Shown piece after piece: positions 53,589 to 62,326 of a DNA stretch of 64,000 nt (position 1 is the stretch's first letter; the number at the start of each line of letters is the position of its first letter). Under the pieces are notes generated by a model that worked only from the letters and a program-made list of their open reading frames with translations, was not told the DNA's origin and ran no database searches. Both the position numbers and the translations under genes were made by a program. Source of the DNA: Desulfoluna limicola (GTDB lineage: Bacteria > Desulfobacterota > Desulfobacteria > Desulfobacterales > Desulfolunaceae); contig NZ_AP024488.1 of NCBI RefSeq assembly GCF_021654575.1, positions 4,735,501 through 4,799,500 on the forward strand, in the 5' to 3' direction.

Positions 53589-53771
53589 GGTTTTCCTGCT
53601 CCTCTTTTTTGAAAGCTCCGTAATAATATCAATGTGTCGTTTGTTCCCGCACCATCTGTGTGTTGACCGCATCGTCTCAAGCCCGGGCTACGTAAACGGA
53701 GCATTCGTGGCATCGGCTTATGCAACCTGTCACCGGCTCATGGCTCTTTTGAAACGCCCGTCAACGATCGG

Positions 53772-54302
53772 TCAATCGATGCCCTGGATGGTGTTGAGAA
53801 GTTTCGGGGCCAGGGGAGACCCCGCCCTGTGAAGTGTCCGGTACACCTCAAGGGCTTTCTCTATCTGCGCCGTTCCGTCATAGGCCATCCCCAGACGATA
53901 GGTGGTGGTGAGGTCATCGGGCAACAGCTTCGATGCCTGCATAAAGGCCGAGAGGGCACCGAACGGGTCCCCGGTCTCCTCCTGAAGGTCCCCTAACCGA
54001 AAATGGATGTCCCAGCTTTCGGGGTGACGTTTTGCCCCTTTTTTGAGCACCGAAATCGCTTTGGACTTCTTGTTCAATTCAATGTAGCAGTCACTGAGAA
54101 GCAGGGTTGCCGACTCATCGGTTTCCTCCTCCGCATCCAACGACTTTTTCAACACCTTCGACGCTTTCTTGTACTCATCCTGACCATACAGGTCCTTGCC
54201 CTCATTGAAGAGAGGGCCGGCATAAAGGGTTGTCGCCCACACGATTGCCAAAGCAGCATAGAGGCCTGCCCTGCTCCACATGCGAAAACCATGTGTGTTC
54301 AT
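53772..54302 (-). CDS. exported TPR-repeat protein
   Basis: 176 aa. An N-terminal signal-like segment (SRAGLYAALAIVWATTLYAGP) is followed by about four tetratricopeptide repeats (GKDLYGQDEYKKASKVLKKS, LLLSDCYIELNKKSKAISVL, IHFRLGDLQEETGDPFGALS, TYRLGMAYDGTAQIEKALEV). Such proteins act as protein-binding scaffolds in the periplasm. AAGGAG lies 6 bases before the ATG at 54302. No partner is evident; asd is downstream on the same strand with a 183-base gap. Confidence 0.8.
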   Translation of the reverse strand: MNTHGFRMWSRAGLYAALAIVWATTLYAGPLFNEGKDLYGQDEYKKASKVLKKSLDAEEETDESATLLLSDCYIELNKKSKAISVLKKGAKRHPESWDIHFRLGDLQEETGDPFGALSAFMQASKLLPDDLTTTYRLGMAYDGTAQIEKALEVYRTLHRAGSPLAPKLLNTIQGID

Positions 54303-54449
54303 CAGGAACTCCTTGTCCGTTAGGTTGTTTCGAAAATGTCTACGTCTTTTCATCAGGTGGCGGGTTAAAAAGTCATCAAGACCCATAGATAACCACAGAA
54401 CCATCGACAACGGCAAGAAATTGTTGAGTCAGCGGTTACTCTGTGCGAA

Positions 54450-55373
54450 CTAAACCCCGTCCGCTTTTGCCACCATCACGAGCCAGGACTCTTCGGCATG
54501 GCTTTCAAGGAGGGCAAACCCCGTCTCAGAAAGCCTCTGTTCCACCATGGGCCCCTTTTCCACAAGAATCCCGGAGAGAATCACGAGGGAGTCCTTGTGA
54601 ACAACCCTGTGGATGTCCCCCAGCAGCTCCACCACCACCTCGGCCAGAATGTTGGCCACCACAAGATCGTAGGCTTTTCCCGTCTGGGAGATCAGGTCGG
54701 CGCACTCAACGGAAAACGAGGCCGGAATCCCATTCAGGGCAAGGTTCTCAGCAGCTGTTTCCACTGCCACCGGGTCGTTGTCCACCCCCAGGCCCTCTTT
54801 CGCCCCGGAGAGGGCAGCCGCCACCAGGAGAATCCCTGAGCCGGTTCCCACGTCGAGCACCGTCGTTCCCTCTGCCGTGTGTTTCTCTATCATCTCAACG
54901 CACAGCCGGGTGGTGGGGTGGGTGCCGGTACCGAAGGCCATGCCCGGGTCAATGGCGATCACCAGCTCTCCCTCAACCGGGGTATACTCCTCCCAGGTGG
55001 GTTTCACCACGAAGGTCTCGGTCAGGTGAACCGGCTTGAAGTTGGCCTTCCACGATTCGTTCCAATCCGTATCGGGTATCATCGCCGTGGTCACCTTGCA
55101 GACGATCCCGGACCGGCTGCTCAGGTCGATAAGCCGCTCTTCAAGGGCTTTCAAGGTCCCCTCTTCCCGGCCATCCACGTCAACATAACCGGTGACGGCA
55201 TAATCGGTGTCCTGGGTGTACCCTCCCGGATCCCATCCTTCCACGGGCTCAACATCGGGGAGGGTCACAGAGACCGATCCGATGCCCACGGCGGAAAAGG
55301 CATCGGCAAGGAGTTCATCCGCCGGAAGGTCCCCTTTGGCTTCATAGGTTACGCGTATTTCGAGCCATGCCAT
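54450..55373 (-). CDS. prmA: ribosomal protein L11 methyltransferase
   Basis: SAM-dependent trimethylation of ribosomal protein L11; 307 aa. The N-terminal L11-binding domain precedes the Rossmann domain with motif I VLDVGTGSGILLVAAAL and the PrmA hallmark DPGMAFGTGTHPTTRLC. DLVVANILAEV is the NxxL catalytic-site region. AGGAG precedes the ATG, 5 bases after the radical SAM gene's stop. A second PrmA-like protein is encoded at 61301. Confidence 0.95.
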   Translation of the reverse strand: MAWLEIRVTYEAKGDLPADELLADAFSAVGIGSVSVTLPDVEPVEGWDPGGYTQDTDYAVTGYVDVDGREEGTLKALEERLIDLSSRSGIVCKVTTAMIPDTDWNESWKANFKPVHLTETFVVKPTWEEYTPVEGELVIAIDPGMAFGTGTHPTTRLCVEMIEKHTAEGTTVLDVGTGSGILLVAAALSGAKEGLGVDNDPVAVETAAENLALNGIPASFSVECADLISQTGKAYDLVVANILAEVVVELLGDIHRVVHKDSLVILSGILVEKGPMVEQRLSETGFALLESHAEESWLVMVAKADGV

Positions 55374-55378
55374 GGCAA

Positions 55379-56752
55379 TTATCTCCTCTTCTTCCGGCCG
55401 GTCCCCTTTTTCGGGGCCTGCCGTTTGATGTTCCGTCCCCCGGGACGCTCTGCGTACATCTCCCGGGATGGGTTAAAATAGCCGTGCTTCAGCTTGGGAA
55501 ATCGTTTTTCCAATCGAAGGATCATGCGCCGGACCCCCATGGGCATCCCGATGGGTCCCGCGGCCTCCATGGCTTCATAATACCGCAAGGGGTCAAAATT
55601 GATGTTACGCCACTGGATAAGATCCACGCCGCACGCCTCGATAAAGTCACTCAAGGCCTCCACCTCCTCCTCGCAATCGGTAATTCCCGGTGCGTTGAGG
55701 TAGTTGATGGCTTTGTAGGCCCCGTGCTTTCGGGCCACCTGAAAGCTTTCGACCACATCCTCATACCGGTACCCGTTGGGCCTGAAATAGCTGGTGTAGA
55801 TCTCCTTTCGGACGCTGTTCATGCTGACCCGTATGGAATCAAGGCCCACCGCAAAAAGACGGTCCAACACCAGCGGCAGGCTGCCGTTGGTGTTCATGTT
55901 GATGGTCCCGGCCGCGGTCTTGGACCGAATCAGGGCAATGGCGGGCTCAATGACCTCGGCCGCCAGAAGCGGGTCCCCTTCACACCCCTGACCGAAGCTC
56001 ACCACACCGTCCGGAACCCTCTCGATATGGGTCAAGGCCACCTCACTGATCTCATCGGGGGTGGGGGTAAAATCGATGCGGTCCTGACACGAAGAGAGGG
56101 AGGAACCGCTCTGGTGGGAAATGCACCCCAGGCATCGGGCATTGCACTGGCGTGAGGTGGGCAGCGGGGCTTCACACCGACCGATGTAAAGGTTCTTGGC
56201 CGCAGGGCACCCGTAAGAAAGGGCGCAGCGCTCCAGATGCCGGAAAAGGCGGTTCTCAGGATACCGCCCACGCATCTCCTCCACCCCCTCCTGAACCTTG
56301 GGAATGGGCATCAGACGCAGATGCTGCCGCTCCTCTTCATCCACCCTCAAGCAGGCCGTTCGAAAGCCTTCGTCATACCAGCCGACGGCACAATACGAGA
56401 AGAGGGGCAGCGGCCCTGCGTCCTCCTCTTCAACGGCGGCTACTTGAGCGGTGTTCACGTAACCCGGGGAGTTGAATGCCGCCACCGGGTAGATACGCTC
56501 TTCGGGATTGTATGGGTTGTGGGAAAGGGTTTCCACGGCACCAATCTCCATGTTCCAGACCAGAACATAGCGCTCAGGGAGACGCATCAGCTCTCCCCCG
56601 TCCGGCATAAACAGCGTCTCCCCCACGGTGAGGGGCATCAACACCTCACCGCATCGCCCCACCGCCCCATAGCCCTCGAGATCGAAGATCTCTCCTTTTT
56701 CGTTGGCCACCAGGGCGGTCACCAGTCTCTCTTTTCCCTGTTCTCTTACCAC
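55379..56752 (-). CDS. radical SAM protein, coupled to prmA
   Basis: 457 aa. A ~200-residue N-terminal region with no recognised family precedes the cluster motif CNARCLGCISH (residue ~205) and later VSFGQGCEGDPLLA and MNTNGSLPLVLDRLFAVGLDSIRVSMN (shown in parts: NTNGSLPLVLDRLF). The C-terminus is Lys/Arg-rich (QAPKKGTGRKKRR), suggesting RNA or ribosome contact. The start is GTG with a weak site. It is tightly coupled to prmA, so a role in ribosome or translation-factor modification is possible but not shown. Several other Cys (YGCPAAKN, SLSSCQDR) may bind a second cluster. Confidence 0.82.
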   Translation of the reverse strand: MVREQGKERLVTALVANEKGEIFDLEGYGAVGRCGEVLMPLTVGETLFMPDGGELMRLPERYVLVWNMEIGAVETLSHNPYNPEERIYPVAAFNSPGYVNTAQVAAVEEEDAGPLPLFSYCAVGWYDEGFRTACLRVDEEERQHLRLMPIPKVQEGVEEMRGRYPENRLFRHLERCALSYGCPAAKNLYIGRCEAPLPTSRQCNARCLGCISHQSGSSLSSCQDRIDFTPTPDEISEVALTHIERVPDGVVSFGQGCEGDPLLAAEVIEPAIALIRSKTAAGTINMNTNGSLPLVLDRLFAVGLDSIRVSMNSVRKEIYTSYFRPNGYRYEDVVESFQVARKHGAYKAINYLNAPGITDCEEEVEALSDFIEACGVDLIQWRNINFDPLRYYEAMEAAGPIGMPMGVRRMILRLEKRFPKLKHGYFNPSREMYAERPGGRNIKRQAPKKGTGRKKRR

Positions 56753-57133
56753 TGGAATTGTTTCCCGTTATTTATTACATTTAAAAGGATTTATCAAAAA
56801 TATTGCCTAAATGGGCTTCTTGCCTGTATATAAGGTACATCCTAAAGCGGGATGCCCTGTTTGTAACATAAAGCATCAGGGCGTCAAACCGTCTTTTTTT
56901 CACGGGATGATCGCTCTGATAGACCCGATAGACCGATTCTGGTGCCGGCAGGCCGCACCCGCACCCCTCGATCGACCCGGGATGAGATGGGTCTCATCAA
57001 GATCAGAGCCACTTGAAACGATCAGGGCACGACTCCCCGAGCCACACGCACCCCGAACTTCACGCACCGTGGCCCATGGTCTCAATCACCAATCACATGC
57101 AACATAACTGAAACGATTTGGGAAGAAATTCGA
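56753..57133. other. divergent region between the radical SAM-prmA unit and the helicase
   Basis: AT-rich at 56760-56850 and GC-richer after 56940. No gene is supported. Promoters for both directions should be here, but no strong hexamer pair was found; GGGATGCCCTG/CAGGGCGTC around 56852-56885 is a weak inverted repeat. Confidence 0.35.
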
Positions 57134-59497
57134 TTGATACGAAACCTATTTAAACGCATAGCGGAATTTGTTACAGGATCGAGCAAGGACGACGAATCGG
57201 CTGCCATACCATTCGCAGAGCTCTCACGTAAAAAAGCAGAAGAACAGGCCAGAAAAGAGCGGGCTGAGCGGCGACGACGCCCCAAGGACAAAAAAAGCCC
57301 CGATGCCACCACCGGGGAGAGCAAGCCCCAGCGTGGTGATGCCCGACAGCGAGGCAAGGGAAAACCGTCCAAACAACCCCCCGCCAGAAGACAATCCGGC
57401 GACCAGAAACCCCAGCGCGACAAAGCGCCCGTTCGCAATGGTCGACCCGCAAGAGACCAGCAAAAGGATCAGCGGCCGGCACGCGAGGCGGCGCCCCAAA
57501 AAGAGGCACCGCAGAAAACGCCTGCTCCCAAGCAGCCCCGCACTCCCGCCTGGAGCCTGTCTGACTTCCAGGTCCCTGAAAAAGAGGGAGAGGTTCGATT
57601 TCACGACCTTGATCTCCCCATCAAGTTGATGCAGGGCATTGCCGAGCTCGGTTTTCAGTACGCCACCCCCATTCAGGCCGGAGCCCTGCCCGAAACCCTG
57701 AAGGGCAAGGATGCCATTGGCAAAGCCCAGACCGGTACCGGAAAAAGCGCTGCCTTTCTCATCACCATCATCAACCACCTGGCGAAGAAGCCGATGCGTG
57801 GAGGCCCCGAACGAGGCTTTCCCCGTGCCCTGATTCTTGCCCCCACCCGTGAGCTTGCCCTTCAGATTGAAAAAGATGCCTTGGCTCTTTGCAAGTTCAC
57901 ACCGTACAAAATTGTCTCTCTCTTCGGGGGCACCGGCTACGAAAAGCAGAAGAAAGGTGTCGCCGGCTCCGTCGACATCATCGTGGCCACCCCGGGCCGC
58001 CTCATTGATTTTAAAAACCAAAAACTCGTGGATCTCTCCCGTGTGGAAATCCTGGTCATCGACGAAGCGGACCGCATGCTGGATATGGGCTTTATTCCCG
58101 ACATCCGCAAAATCGTCTACGCCACCCCCCACAAGGACCAAAGGCAGACCCTCTTTTTCAGCGCCACCTACACCAGCGATGTGATGCGTCTTGCCGATCA
58201 GTGGACGAGGGAGCCTTTTAACGTAGAGATTGAACCGGACACCATTGAATCTGCATCCATAGACCAGAAGATCTTTCTCGTCACCACCGACGAGAAATTC
58301 CCCCTTCTCTACAACCTCATCACCACCAAGAAGCTCACAAAGGTTCTCGTCTTTACCAACCGACGGGACCAGGCCCGTCGTCTCTGTGAAAAACTCACGC
58401 GGTACAAGGTGAGTGCAGACCTTCTCTCCGGAGAAGTGGCCCAGAACAAACGCATCCGCGCCCTGGAAGATTTCCGATCCGGAAAGGTTCAGATTCTTGT
58501 GGCCACCGATGTGGCCGCTCGCGGCCTTCACATCGACGAGATCAGCCATGTCATCAACTACAACCTGCCCCAGGATGCAGAGCACTATGTTCACCGCATC
58601 GGGCGTACCGGTCGTGCCGGAGCCACCGGGACCTCTGTCAGCTTCGCATGTGAAGATGACTCCTACTACATCCCTGCGATTGAAGAGCTTTTGGGACACA
58701 AGCTTGAATGCGAGTACCCCGACAATGAGCTCCTTCAGGAAGTGACGGTTCCCGGCCGAAGCCAGCGCCAGCCCAAACCCCAGAGGTCTCAAAAATCGTC
58801 GTCGCCCTGGCACGACGAGCAGCCCTCAGAAGGCGAAGGCGAACCGCGCCCTATGGATGTGGAGCCCCCTGTGGGTGAGGTTCCTGTCGAGTCTGAAGAA
58901 GAAAGCACCGGTACCGAGGAAACACCCGAGGCCCCCCCTTCCCGGGATCGGAGCACCAGAAGGCAACGTCCACCAAGAAACTCGCGCAAGTCCTCCCCCA
59001 AGGAAGCCCCCATGCCAGTCTCACCCTGGTATGAAGACGACCCCTTTGAGAACTCATTCCAGGAGGCCCCTGCTGTAGAAAAGGCTCCTGAGGATGACGC
59101 CCCGGTGGAGACTGACGAGTCGGGTCCTGACAACAATGAAACCGCCAAAAAGGCGCCGTCTCGCGGGCGACAGCCCAGGAGACAACGCTCCCCCCGAAAC
59201 ACCCGTAAAACCCCTCCAAAGGAAGCCCCCATGCCATTGTCACCCTGGCAGGAAGAGCAACCCGTTGAGGAGACGAGTGAATCGGTCCCCCCCCCTGTTG
59301 AGTCCGAGAGCACTGAACTTAAAGGTGGCGCAAGCCAGGAAAAACCCGCAAGCGAGGGCAAATCTGACGCCGCGCCTTCACGAGAGCGGCAAGCCAAAGG
59401 GCCACGACCCGTGCGAAACACGCGAAGGCCCAATGCCCCGAAGTACCGGAAGCGTCCGTCAAACAGATACAGCAAGAGCACACGCTCTGACAAATAG
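57134..59497 (+). CDS. DEAD-box RNA helicase with long charged tails
   Basis: 787 aa. The RhlE/RhlB-like core (residues ~155-530) has the Q motif FQYATPIQAGALP, motif I AQTGTGKSAAF, motif II VIDEADRMLDMGF, motif III FFSATY and motif VI HRIGRTGRAG. The N-terminal ~140 residues are Lys/Arg/Gln/Pro-rich and disordered. The C-terminal ~240 residues carry three imperfect copies of a segment with R(Q)RxPRNxRK...PKEAPMP(V/L)SPW. The start is taken as TTG, the only plausible initiator before the conserved core, giving MIRNLFKRIAEFV. Such tails bind RNA or tether degradosome partners. Cold or stress role is inferred only. Confidence 0.92.
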   Translation: MIRNLFKRIAEFVTGSSKDDESAAIPFAELSRKKAEEQARKERAERRRRPKDKKSPDATTGESKPQRGDARQRGKGKPSKQPPARRQSGDQKPQRDKAPVRNGRPARDQQKDQRPAREAAPQKEAPQKTPAPKQPRTPAWSLSDFQVPEKEGEVRFHDLDLPIKLMQGIAELGFQYATPIQAGALPETLKGKDAIGKAQTGTGKSAAFLITIINHLAKKPMRGGPERGFPRALILAPTRELALQIEKDALALCKFTPYKIVSLFGGTGYEKQKKGVAGSVDIIVATPGRLIDFKNQKLVDLSRVEILVIDEADRMLDMGFIPDIRKIVYATPHKDQRQTLFFSATYTSDVMRLADQWTREPFNVEIEPDTIESASIDQKIFLVTTDEKFPLLYNLITTKKLTKVLVFTNRRDQARRLCEKLTRYKVSADLLSGEVAQNKRIRALEDFRSGKVQILVATDVAARGLHIDEISHVINYNLPQDAEHYVHRIGRTGRAGATGTSVSFACEDDSYYIPAIEELLGHKLECEYPDNELLQEVTVPGRSQRQPKPQRSQKSSSPWHDEQPSEGEGEPRPMDVEPPVGEVPVESEEESTGTEETPEAPPSRDRSTRRQRPPRNSRKSSPKEAPMPVSPWYEDDPFENSFQEAPAVEKAPEDDAPVETDESGPDNNETAKKAPSRGRQPRRQRSPRNTRKTPPKEAPMPLSPWQEEQPVEETSESVPPPVESESTELKGGASQEKPASEGKSDAAPSRERQAKGPRPVRNTRRPNAPKYRKRPSNRYSKSTRSDK

Positions 59498-59514
59498 GGG
59501 TACCCTGTAAGCCC

Positions 59515-59548
59515 AAGCGCCGCCTTAAAAAGCGGCGCTTTTTTTTTA
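59515..59548 (+). terminator. intrinsic terminator after the helicase gene
   Basis: AAGCGCCGC/GCGGCGCTT stem with loop CTTAAAAA followed by nine Ts, 18 bases after the stop. Confidence 0.9.
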
Positions 59549-59580
59549 TTTTTTTGTCATTGGTCAGCCCTCAAAAAGCG

Positions 59581-59656
59581 GCCTCCGGCGGCACGGTGTG
59601 CCACCTTGAAATCAGGTACCGGATGCGATTTGCCTTTGGTTCGGGAGGTCTTCGCC
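59581..59656. repeat. intergenic repeat, inverted B module
   Basis: GCCTCCGGCGG, then CACGGTGTGCCACCTTGAAA and a decayed core. A half head (TTCCGGCGG) follows at about 59700. The rest of the gap to 59785 has no gene. Confidence 0.65.
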
Positions 59657-59785
59657 TGACGTTGACCAAGCCTGTTTGTCAAACCCCATGATTTATGGCT
59701 TCCGGCGGTTCACTTGTTGAAATGCCCCCCCCGGAGCCCCACTGGGCGCGGTTTTTCTTTTTCTCCCAGGCCCCAGGGTTTGGGG

Positions 59786-59791
59786 TATAAT
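59786..59791 (+). promoter_or_regulatory. -10 element for the HAD-dksA-like unit
   Basis: Perfect TATAAT in the sequence TTTGGGGTATAATGG, 95 bases before the HAD gene start; no good -35 is visible. Confidence 0.4.
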
Positions 59792-59886
59792 GGAAACATA
59801 ACCAAACATGACGTCACTGCGTCGGGGTGCCTAACCCATCGGTTCACTATCCACGTATTGATTGTCCCCCTTTTCGAGGAGTCACC

Positions 59887-60495
59887 ATGAACGATCACGT
59901 CAAACTGCTTCTCTTTGATATCGGCGGGGTGTTTATCCAGCTGTCCGGTGTGGACCAGATGTTAGAATGGACCCAGGGGCTTCACACAGAGCAGGAGCTC
60001 TGGAATCTCTGGCTTCACTCGCAATCCGTCAGGGACTTTGAGACAGGCCGCATCGACCCGGAAACCTTTGCGGATACCTTTATCCATGAATTTTCTCTTC
60101 CTGTGGATGTCCCAGCCTTCCTTGCCGCTTTCATAAGCTGGACAACACGCCCCTACCCCGGCTTTGAGGGGGTGATGAAGGGAATCAGTGGACGCTATCT
60201 GACTGCGTCCCTCTCCAACACCAACGAGCTGCACTGGCACAATATCTGCGAAAATTTAGGGATCGACCGCCTCTTTCAGTACAATTTCCCCTCCCATCAC
60301 CTCGGGTGCATGAAACCCGACAGTGCCTCATTTTCCCATGTATTGGCGACCCTCGGAGTCTCTCCGGCCGAAACCCTTTTCTTTGACGACACCCCTGTCA
60401 ATATCGACGCCGCTCGATCCCTTGGCATCGATGCCCACCTCGTCTGCGGTGTGGATCATCTGAAACGAACCCTCAAGGAGCTCGATATTCTGTGA
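59887..60495 (+). CDS. HAD superfamily hydrolase-like protein
   Basis: 202 aa. Motif I LLLFDIGGVFIQL has the nucleophile Asp but Gly at the +2 acid position, as in the YihX/HAD-IA subset that reads FDxGGV. Motif II ASLSNTN (Ser), motif III Lys in CMKPDSASF and motif IV FFDDTPVNIDAARSLGI are intact, with the cap domain at residues ~15-90. GAGGAG precedes the ATG at 59887. Substrate unknown; small phosphomonoesters are usual. Its stop overlaps the DksA-like gene start (GTGA). Confidence 0.88.
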   Translation: MNDHVKLLLFDIGGVFIQLSGVDQMLEWTQGLHTEQELWNLWLHSQSVRDFETGRIDPETFADTFIHEFSLPVDVPAFLAAFISWTTRPYPGFEGVMKGISGRYLTASLSNTNELHWHNICENLGIDRLFQYNFPSHHLGCMKPDSASFSHVLATLGVSPAETLFFDDTPVNIDAARSLGIDAHLVCGVDHLKRTLKELDIL

Positions 60496-60839
60496 CACCT
60501 CAACAACGCCAGGAACTGAAACAGCTGCTTACATCCGAACTCGCAACCCTGAAAGAGGAACTCACCGCCACCGAAGACGGGACCAAACCCGCGGTGACGC
60601 CCGACAGTGCCATAGGGCGTATCTCTCGTGTTGAGGCCATGCAGTCCCGTCACATCGGGGAAGCCTCGGCACGCGCCCGTAAAGCTCGCATCAGCCGACT
60701 GGCGCAAGCCCTCGACATCGTAGAGGACGACGACTACGGCTACTGTGTGGCATGCGAAGAACCCATCCCCATAGCCCGCCTGAGGTTGGTCCCCGAAGCC
60801 ACCCACTGCGTGGCCTGCGCCTCGTCATTCGAACCTTGA
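60492..60839 (+). CDS. DksA/TraR-family zinc-finger protein
   Basis: 115 aa. An N-terminal coiled coil (residues ~1-80) and a C4 zinc finger YCVACEEPIPIARLRLVPEATHCVAC near the C-terminus (shown: CVACEEPI and HCVAC). It is shorter than DksA (~150) and closer to the TraR/YbiI class. It may bind RNA polymerase through the secondary channel. PDSAIGRISRVEAMQ resembles the coiled-coil tip region. It starts with GTG overlapping the HAD stop. Confidence 0.85.
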   Translation: MTPQQRQELKQLLTSELATLKEELTATEDGTKPAVTPDSAIGRISRVEAMQSRHIGEASARARKARISRLAQALDIVEDDDYGYCVACEEPIPIARLRLVPEATHCVACASSFEP

Positions 60840-60844
60840 AAACA

Positions 60845-60880
60845 CCTCCCGCGGCCCAGGGCTGAGCCCTTGGATCCCTG
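60845..60880. repeat. intergenic repeat, C module variant
   Basis: CCTCCCGCGGCCCAGGGCT followed by AGCCCTTGGATCCC forms the C hairpin, 6 bases after the stop. The following bases to 61104 contain only a second partial head (CTCCGGCGGCAAGG, about 61043). Confidence 0.55.
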
Positions 60881-61104
60881 GTTCGCTAATGCTCCCAGCC
60901 CTCGTTTCTCTCGCTGAGCGGTCTACGCCCGAGAGTAGAGGTTGCGTACAACCTGCAGGGCGTTTCGTCTTCTTCGTGGTGTTGCAGGCAACAACGGCCA
61001 TGGGTGTCGCCTTAAGTCCCATTTACTTTCACCGGAATAACTCCGGCGGCAAGGTGAGAAACCTCGTGGGGCGTTGCAAATTCCCACGTTGACGGCAAAG
61101 GCAA

Positions 61105-61120
61105 TGTTTCACGTGGAACA
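61105..61120. promoter_or_regulatory. parS: parS site (ParB binding)
   Basis: TGTTTCACGTGGAACA; its reverse complement TGTTCCACGTGAAACA exactly fits the chromosomal parS consensus TGTTNCACGTGAAACA. It lies in non-coding DNA. Confidence 0.9.
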
Positions 61121-61202
61121 CGGCCTCTCCTGTAAAAACACACCCCCCGCCTTAAAAAACGTAAATCGAACAGAATATTAACGTACAATTACAGGAAGAT
61201 AA

Positions 61203-61244
61203 AAAGAAAACCGCCAAAATCAAATGATTTTGGCGGTTTTAATA
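61203..61244. terminator. bidirectional terminator between the DksA-like and PrmA-like genes
   Basis: 16-bp perfect stem with arm AAAACCGCCAAAATCA and a two-base loop, A/T runs on both sides, placed between convergent genes. Confidence 0.85.
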
Positions 61245-61300
61245 TCACACCTCGAATAAATGGGTTTTGCGTAAATTTTGACGTTTATACGCCTTACCAC

Positions 61301-62095
61301 CTATATTGGTTTTTTAAAGTGCAATCCCACCCATCCTTTGCTCTTTTTTTGGCATTTCAGGTCAAAATGCGGGGCATAAACAGAAATAACCCTCTGCTCC
61401 TCCCCCTCCTTGATGCCAGACAAAATCAGATCCGCCGACGCATCGGTCCACCTGTTTATCTCCCCTTGTAGAGAAACCAATGTCGGGTACCGCAGATTTG
61501 CCATCACCAACTGATAGGTTCCGAATGGAGAAAAGGCATCTGCATGGTGAAGGGTAAGCTGGTGCGAGCACTCATTCAGAAGTGCATTTTCCCGAGCGTC
61601 ATGAAGGGCGATGGGGTCAATCTCTGTGGCATCGACATGATGGGCACCAAGCTTTACCGCAAGAAGCGAGAGAACGCCGGTTCCGGTTCCAAGGTCCAGG
61701 GATGCAGTCCACCCCCCCCCTGTTCCGGATAATTGGACCAGCAACTCGGCACACAACCGGGTGGTGGGGTGGGTCCCGTTTCCAAAACTGATCCCCTCTT
61801 TCATGGTGATGCAATGGGAGTACTCGGGGTGGGTAGGAAGATGGGGCGGGCACAAGACAACACCCGGTGCAAGATCGTGGTAGCGGTTCAAGGAAGGCAC
61901 CACCACTGTACGCCCCAACACCTGCCTGTAGGCAAGGTGATTCTCAGCGACACATAGATTGAGGCTCGCCTTGGCGTCTCGGCGTGTTACCCCATGACGG
62001 CGGGTAAGTTCAGAAATAATTTCACTTGGGGTAAGGGAGCGGGTGCTCTCGTTAACGGTGGCCAATAAATATGCGTGAATTGCTGATGAACCCAT
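61301..62095 (-). CDS. PrmA-like methyltransferase with distinct N-terminal domain
   Basis: 264 aa. The C-terminal two thirds match PrmA-type methyltransferases: EGISFGNGTHPTTRLC, motif I SLDLGTGTGVLSLLAVKLG and YQLVMANLRYPTL (NxxY in place of NILA). The N-terminal ~75 residues (TPSEIISELTRRHGVTRRDAKASLNLCVAENHLAYRQVLG, a wing-like pattern seen as SEIISELTRRHGVTRRDAK) look like a winged-helix domain and not the L11-binding domain. True PrmA is encoded at 54450. This protein therefore probably methylates another target. Confidence 0.8.
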   Translation of the reverse strand: MGSSAIHAYLLATVNESTRSLTPSEIISELTRRHGVTRRDAKASLNLCVAENHLAYRQVLGRTVVVPSLNRYHDLAPGVVLCPPHLPTHPEYSHCITMKEGISFGNGTHPTTRLCAELLVQLSGTGGGWTASLDLGTGTGVLSLLAVKLGAHHVDATEIDPIALHDARENALLNECSHQLTLHHADAFSPFGTYQLVMANLRYPTLVSLQGEINRWTDASADLILSGIKEGEEQRVISVYAPHFDLKCQKKSKGWVGLHFKKPI

Positions 62096-62136
62096 GGATT
62101 GCCTTTGTGATCACAGTGGCATAACCATTCAGCTAT

Positions 62137-62309
62137 GCCTCGGCTGGTCGCTTTTTGAAATGAGCCCCGAAAACGTTCCGGGTGCATTTTCTTTTGCCGT
62201 TAAGACGAGTGCTGTCGTCAACCCAGCGACGTGAAATCAATCAAAATCAGCTTCAAAACCTGTTTGCCAAACGTTTAAAAGTTTGGCCCCCGGCAGGGCC
62301 GCCGGAGGC
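62137..62309. repeat. composite intergenic repeat, D remnant plus inverted A
   Basis: Degenerate head GCCTCGGCTGG and D piece (TCGCTTTTTGAAATGAGC) to an A module ending GCCGCCGGAGGC; 173 bases, the same length as the A/B composites. Outer motifs ATAACCATTCAGCT and CTGAATGGTTACC flank it. Confidence 0.75.
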
Positions 62310-62326
62310 GGCTTTGATCTGAATGG

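Noticed and set aside
54450..62095. The two PrmA-like genes as a simple recent duplication
   Set aside because: The N-terminal domains are unrelated and the catalytic loop differs, so they are distant paralogues.
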